Below are positions 8,201 through 10,779 of a stretch of 10,779 nucleotides of DNA, piece by piece (position 1 is the first letter of the stretch; each line of letters opens with the position of its first letter). The notes below the pieces were generated by a model. That model was not told the origin of the DNA, made no database searches, and saw only the letters and a list, made by a program, of their open reading frames with translations. A program made the position numbers and the translations under genes. This DNA is from Sulfurimonas sp. (GTDB lineage Bacteria; Campylobacterota; Campylobacteria; Campylobacterales; Sulfurimonadaceae). The stretch is taken from contig JAMOSE010000112.1 in assembly GCA_027063215.1 (NCBI GenBank), positions 1 to 10,779 of the forward strand, given 5' to 3'.

Positions 8201-9622
8201 CTAACTAAGAAGTTCTTTCCAAGCTTTTTCTATTTTGTTTGTCATTTTTTTGGTAATACCTTTTACCTCTTGTAAAATAGAAGAGTTTTGATGGATCACA
8301 CCTACTACATCGTCAACACTTCCAAAGTGTTCAAGAATAGCTTTTACCTTTTTCTTTCCAATTCCCTCAATAGAAGTCAAGAAATCATGTAATTCATCTT
8401 TTGTAATAGTTGCATCCGTCTGTGTTGCTTCATTGGCTTCATCTTTGCCTTTTGGATGTGGAACATCTTTGGCAGACTTTTTGCTTTTACTTTTTGCAGG
8501 ATTGAGTGCAAGCTTATCTTGATAGTTGTAGATCTCACTTGGCCACTCTTCATGCCATCTGCGTTTTACATCATACATTTTGTATTTTTTATCGAGTTTA
8601 TGAATGTAAACCTCTTTACCGCCATAATTTTTCTTTTTCTTACCAAAGTATGCACCATCATAACTTGGAGAGTATTCCCCAAAAGTAATATGACGCATAG
8701 TACGAAGGAGTGAGCTGTCAATCTTACCAAGCTCTTCCCAGTTAAACATAGGAATAGTTGGTTTTCTAAAACGCCCTTCACTCAGACTCCACATAATGTA
8801 CTGACCAATCCAGTCACGAATATAAGGAAATGCAGCAAACGCAGTCGCACACTCTAAGATACGAACTTTACCATCTTTACCATAAGCGATATCACAAGCC
8901 CAATACTCAGCACGAGCAGCTTTTGAAGTCTTAACAGCCAGATCAAGCACAGATTTTGGAACATCCATATAATCCATACTTCCACCCTGAGAAGTATTTG
9001 TAAGCCACTCACCCTCCGGTGCACGACGCCAAAAGGCACATACAGGTTTATGACCGATCAACATTACACGAATGTCAGCTTCCATCGGTACAAAATCCTG
9101 AAAATACATAGGGTGGTATTTTTTCTCTGCAAAAAGCTCTTTTGCTTCATCATAAGAGTCAACTTTATGTACAAAATAGCCACCATAATTTGATGGTCCA
9201 TATGATTTTTTTACAATTTTAGGGTACTTTGTTTTTTTAAGGAACTTATAGGCATTATCATGATTATAGTAGATATATGTTTTTGGAATAGGCAAACCGT
9301 ATTTCCATGCAAAACGTGTTACATTCTCTTTTGATTTGTTTGAAAACTGTGTATCAAGTGATGGAATAAAACGAACATGAGGCAGCTCACGAGCTATTTC
9401 TCGAAATGTTTCATATGCAGTCGCAGGAATATTTCCAATCAAAACATCAATTTTCTTACGTTTCACCTCTTTAATGAAACGATCTTTATCATTTTTCCAG
9501 TGATATGTTACAGTTTCTATCTTGTTTGGCCACCCTTTAAAGTTTGAGTGATCAAAAAAACGCAGTACATAATCTAAATATAAAAAGCCTAATTTTGGTA
9601 GTTCTTTATTGCTAAGTCCCAT
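8201..9622 (-). CDS. RimK-like ATP-grasp ligase fused to a C-terminal helix-hairpin-helix domain
   Basis: 473 residues. ATP-grasp enzymes of the RimK type join a carboxylate to an amine through an acyl phosphate. Visible here are: a diverged N-terminal domain (1-85); the start of the ATP-grasp fold (NKSKENVTRFAWKYGLPIPK, about 94-113); a lysine/glycine nucleotide loop (IVKKSYGPSNYGGY); the RimK-like block ADIRVMLIGHKPVCAFWRR beginning near 182 and NTSQGGS (209-215); and a metal-site Glu257 in LECATAF. The Asn expected two residues after that Glu is Ala259. A charged, low-complexity linker (about 375-408) leads to two helix-hairpin-helix units at about 420-435 (GIGKKKVKAILEHFGS) and 453-468, like the tails of UvrC or RuvA. 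The start at 9622 is chosen because AAGGG lies 8 bases upstream; an upstream in-frame ATG would overlap the preceding gene by 37 bases. It is third in the efp operon. Substrate unknown. Confidence 0.85.
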   Translation of the reverse strand: MGLSNKELPKLGFLYLDYVLRFFDHSNFKGWPNKIETVTYHWKNDKDRFIKEVKRKKIDVLIGNIPATAYETFREIARELPHVRFIPSLDTQFSNKSKENVTRFAWKYGLPIPKTYIYYNHDNAYKFLKKTKYPKIVKKSYGPSNYGGYFVHKVDSYDEAKELFAEKKYHPMYFQDFVPMEADIRVMLIGHKPVCAFWRRAPEGEWLTNTSQGGSMDYMDVPKSVLDLAVKTSKAARAEYWACDIAYGKDGKVRILECATAFAAFPYIRDWIGQYIMWSLSEGRFRKPTIPMFNWEELGKIDSSLLRTMRHITFGEYSPSYDGAYFGKKKKNYGGKEVYIHKLDKKYKMYDVKRRWHEEWPSEIYNYQDKLALNPAKSKSKKSAKDVPHPKGKDEANEATQTDATITKDELHDFLTSIEGIGKKKVKAILEHFGSVDDVVGVIHQNSSILQEVKGITKKMTNKIEKAWKELLS

Positions 9623-9630
9623 TGTATTTT

Positions 9631-9635
9631 CCCTT
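9631..9635 (-). promoter_or_regulatory. Ribosome binding site deciding the ATP-grasp start
   Basis: The minus strand reads AAGGG, overlapping the TAA stop of the preceding gene and 8 bases before the ATG at 9622. This favours the shorter protein over the in-frame ATGs at 9670 and 9658, which lack such a site. It also suggests coupled translation with the upstream gene. Confidence 0.6.
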
Positions 9636-10020
9636 ATTTTTGTAACGCTTTTATCCATGAAGTCATCCATTGATTAACTTCTGGTCGCGGTGTCTCTAAA
9701 AATTCAAAGACAAAAGAGTCTTTGAGCTCACAAATTGCAATAGACTTTGGACGAAATGCCAAAATCTCTATATTTTTGATCGTATGTCCGAAACAAAAAA
9801 GCAGATTTCTTGCATTCACAATCGTCTCTAAGATCTCTCCACCCATCTTTTTTGTATGTGCATAGTGATCAAAGACAGTGATAAAGCCACCTTCAGGATT
9901 GGCTTCTATCTCTTTTTTGAAATGCTCTATAATATCATTGATATCTGTGTACTTCATCTCACTTTTTGCAAATTCAATAGCGTACATTGGGTGCGTATCA
10001 AGAAGAATTGAACGTTTCAT
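9634..10020 (-). CDS. Conserved-looking 128-residue protein of unknown function
   Basis: I do not recognise the function. It is a soluble, single-domain protein of mixed alpha/beta character, without signal peptide, membrane helix or metal-binding Cys cluster. Features are FDHYAHTKKMGG (about 50-61), LLFCFGHTIKNIEILA (about 73-88), RPKSIAICEL (about 90-99) and a C-terminal FLETPRPEVNQWM stretch. The pattern reminds me of small DUF proteins found in Campylobacterota (possibly DUF6858), from memory only. Its ATG overlaps the efp stop as TAATG, and the next gene starts 11 bases after its own stop, so it is translated with efp and the ATP-grasp gene. That coupling is the best clue to its role. 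The full length is certain from the start overlap and the AAGGTTAAG just upstream. Confidence 0.85.
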   Translation of the reverse strand: MKRSILLDTHPMYAIEFAKSEMKYTDINDIIEHFKKEIEANPEGGFITVFDHYAHTKKMGGEILETIVNARNLLFCFGHTIKNIEILAFRPKSIAICELKDSFVFEFLETPRPEVNQWMTSWIKALQK

Positions 10021-10586
10021 TACTTAACCTTTTCTAAATATTCACTGTCAACAGTATTGACTTTTACAGTATCACCCTCTAAAACATGATACGGTACTTG
10101 AATGACTGCACCACTCTCTAGGGTTGCCGGTTTTTTACTTCCACTTGAAGTATCCCCTTTAAAGTTTGGTGGAGTATCTGCGATCACAAACTCCATAATT
10201 TCCGGTGCCTGAACAGAAATAGCTTCACCTTTATAAAAAATGATATCTACATTGATTCCATCTTTAAACCATTTTGAAGCATCATCACATTGCTCATACG
10301 AAAGACCAAGTTGATCGTACGTATCATTATCCATAAACTGGTACATATCACCATCATCATAAAGATACTGCATCGTTTTGTACGTAATTTCAGGTACTTC
10401 AAACTTATCCCCTGCATGAACAGTTTTCTCAACGACTTTACCGTTTAAGAAACTCTTGATTTTCATACGCACAAATGCAGCACCCTTACCTGGTTTTACA
10501 TGTTGAAATTCTACAACTTTGTAAGGAACTCCATTTACAACCAAACGAACATTCTTTTTAATATCGCCCATACCGATAGTTGCCAT
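10020..10586 (-). CDS. efp: Translation elongation factor P
   Basis: EF-P binds between the P and E sites of the ribosome and speeds peptide bond formation at proline runs. The protein has 188 residues, the normal length. It has a KOW-like N-terminal domain with the tip loop VKPGKGAAF, putting Lys34 at the position that E. coli modifies with beta-lysine, then an OB domain (about 66-127) and a C-terminal OB domain with the family signature KPATLESGAVIQVPYHVLEG. The ATG at 10586 is chosen because AAAGGTG lies upstream with 7 bases from AAGG and because it gives the standard N-terminus; the longer frame from 10637 adds 17 unlike residues with a badly spaced site. It is first of three coupled genes. 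The modification enzyme, if any, is not identifiable here with certainty. Confidence 0.97.
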   Translation of the reverse strand: MATIGMGDIKKNVRLVVNGVPYKVVEFQHVKPGKGAAFVRMKIKSFLNGKVVEKTVHAGDKFEVPEITYKTMQYLYDDGDMYQFMDNDTYDQLGLSYEQCDDASKWFKDGINVDIIFYKGEAISVQAPEIMEFVIADTPPNFKGDTSSGSKKPATLESGAVIQVPYHVLEGDTVKVNTVDSEYLEKVK

Positions 10587-10683
10587 TAATACACCTTTAA
10601 AAATATTTTTAACAATTTTACAATATACTTCTTGCATAACCCCTTAAATTTCAATACTTCTTTAACATATTTTTCTCATCGCT

Positions 10684-10713
10684 GTTATACTTAAGTTTAC
10701 TTTGAAATGGCAA
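10684..10713 (-). promoter_or_regulatory. Putative promoter of the efp operon
   Basis: On the minus strand TTGCCA (10713-10708) and TATAAC (10689-10684) are 18 bases apart, which would start transcription near 10677 and give a leader of about 90 bases. The -35 lies inside the tail of the probable upstream gene. A second AT-rich -10-like TAAAAT lies about 30 bases before the ATG, so the exact start is uncertain. No riboswitch-like structure is obvious in the leader. Confidence 0.4.
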
Positions 10714-10779
10714 TATGCTTTAGTCTATACCATAAAATACCGACATATTCATGCATTGCAAGCGTAGAGACATAAAAAG
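10697..10779 (-). CDS. C-terminal end of an unidentified protein (partial)
   Basis: A frame open from the right edge gives 26 residues with a protein-like tail, including STLAMHEYVGILWYRLKHIA, ending at TAA (10697-10699). I cannot name the family. It runs in the same direction as efp and ends 110 bases before the efp ATG. A frame this short can be open by chance, and a second minus-strand frame is also open for 19 codons, so this is a tentative call. Confidence 0.4.
   Translation of the reverse strand, partial: FYVSTLAMHEYVGILWYRLKHIAISK

Noticed and set aside
9623..9670. Longer ATP-grasp start at 9670 (16 extra residues)
   Set aside because: It overlaps the preceding gene by 37 bases and lacks a ribosome site, while ATG at 9622 has AAGGG at 8 bases.
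10587..10637. Longer EF-P start at 10637
   Set aside because: The added 17 residues do not belong to EF-P, the standard N-terminus begins at 10586, and AAGGGG is only 2 bases from the upstream ATG.

Overview
The window is AT-rich and tightly packed. Its gene content fits Campylobacterota (the former Epsilonproteobacteria): a replicative DnaE with a full PHP domain, a Lys34-type EF-P, and many one-protein periplasmic sensors. A marine or sediment chemolithotroph of the Sulfurimonas kind is my best guess. The genus is inference from protein style only. I see no mobile element, CRISPR array, tRNA or rRNA, and no gene-free stretch longer than about 200 bases.

Layout, left to right. Positions 1-1627 (minus) hold the N-terminal 542 residues of a membrane-anchored sensor with two tandem NIT (nitrate/nitrite-sensing) domains; its output domain lies beyond the left edge. 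Positions 1750-5355 (minus) hold dnaE, the DNA polymerase III alpha subunit, starting at TTG. Positions 5429-7285 (minus) hold a two-TM sensor diguanylate cyclase (periplasmic sensor, PAS, GGDEF). Divergent from it, at 7369-8178 (plus), is an orphan PhnD-like periplasmic binding protein. A hairpin at 8156-8193 separates that gene from a convergent, tightly coupled minus-strand operon: efp (10586-10020), a 128-residue protein of unknown function (10020-9634), and a RimK-like ATP-grasp ligase fused to a C-terminal helix-hairpin-helix domain (9622-8201). The right edge probably holds the last 26 codons of another minus-strand gene.

How the parts may work together. dnaE and efp are core replication and translation genes embedded among accessory sensor genes. 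The divergent PhnD-like protein and diguanylate cyclase share a short 83-base regulatory region. They are a plausible pair in which a secreted binding protein reports a ligand to the cyclase's periplasmic domain. The most unusual element is the efp operon: its third gene joins an ATP-dependent carboxylate-amine ligase fold to a nucleic-acid-binding type of domain, and the usual metal-binding Asn of the ligase is replaced. Its substrate cannot be read from the sequence, but the tight coupling to efp makes a translation- or modification-related role worth testing.
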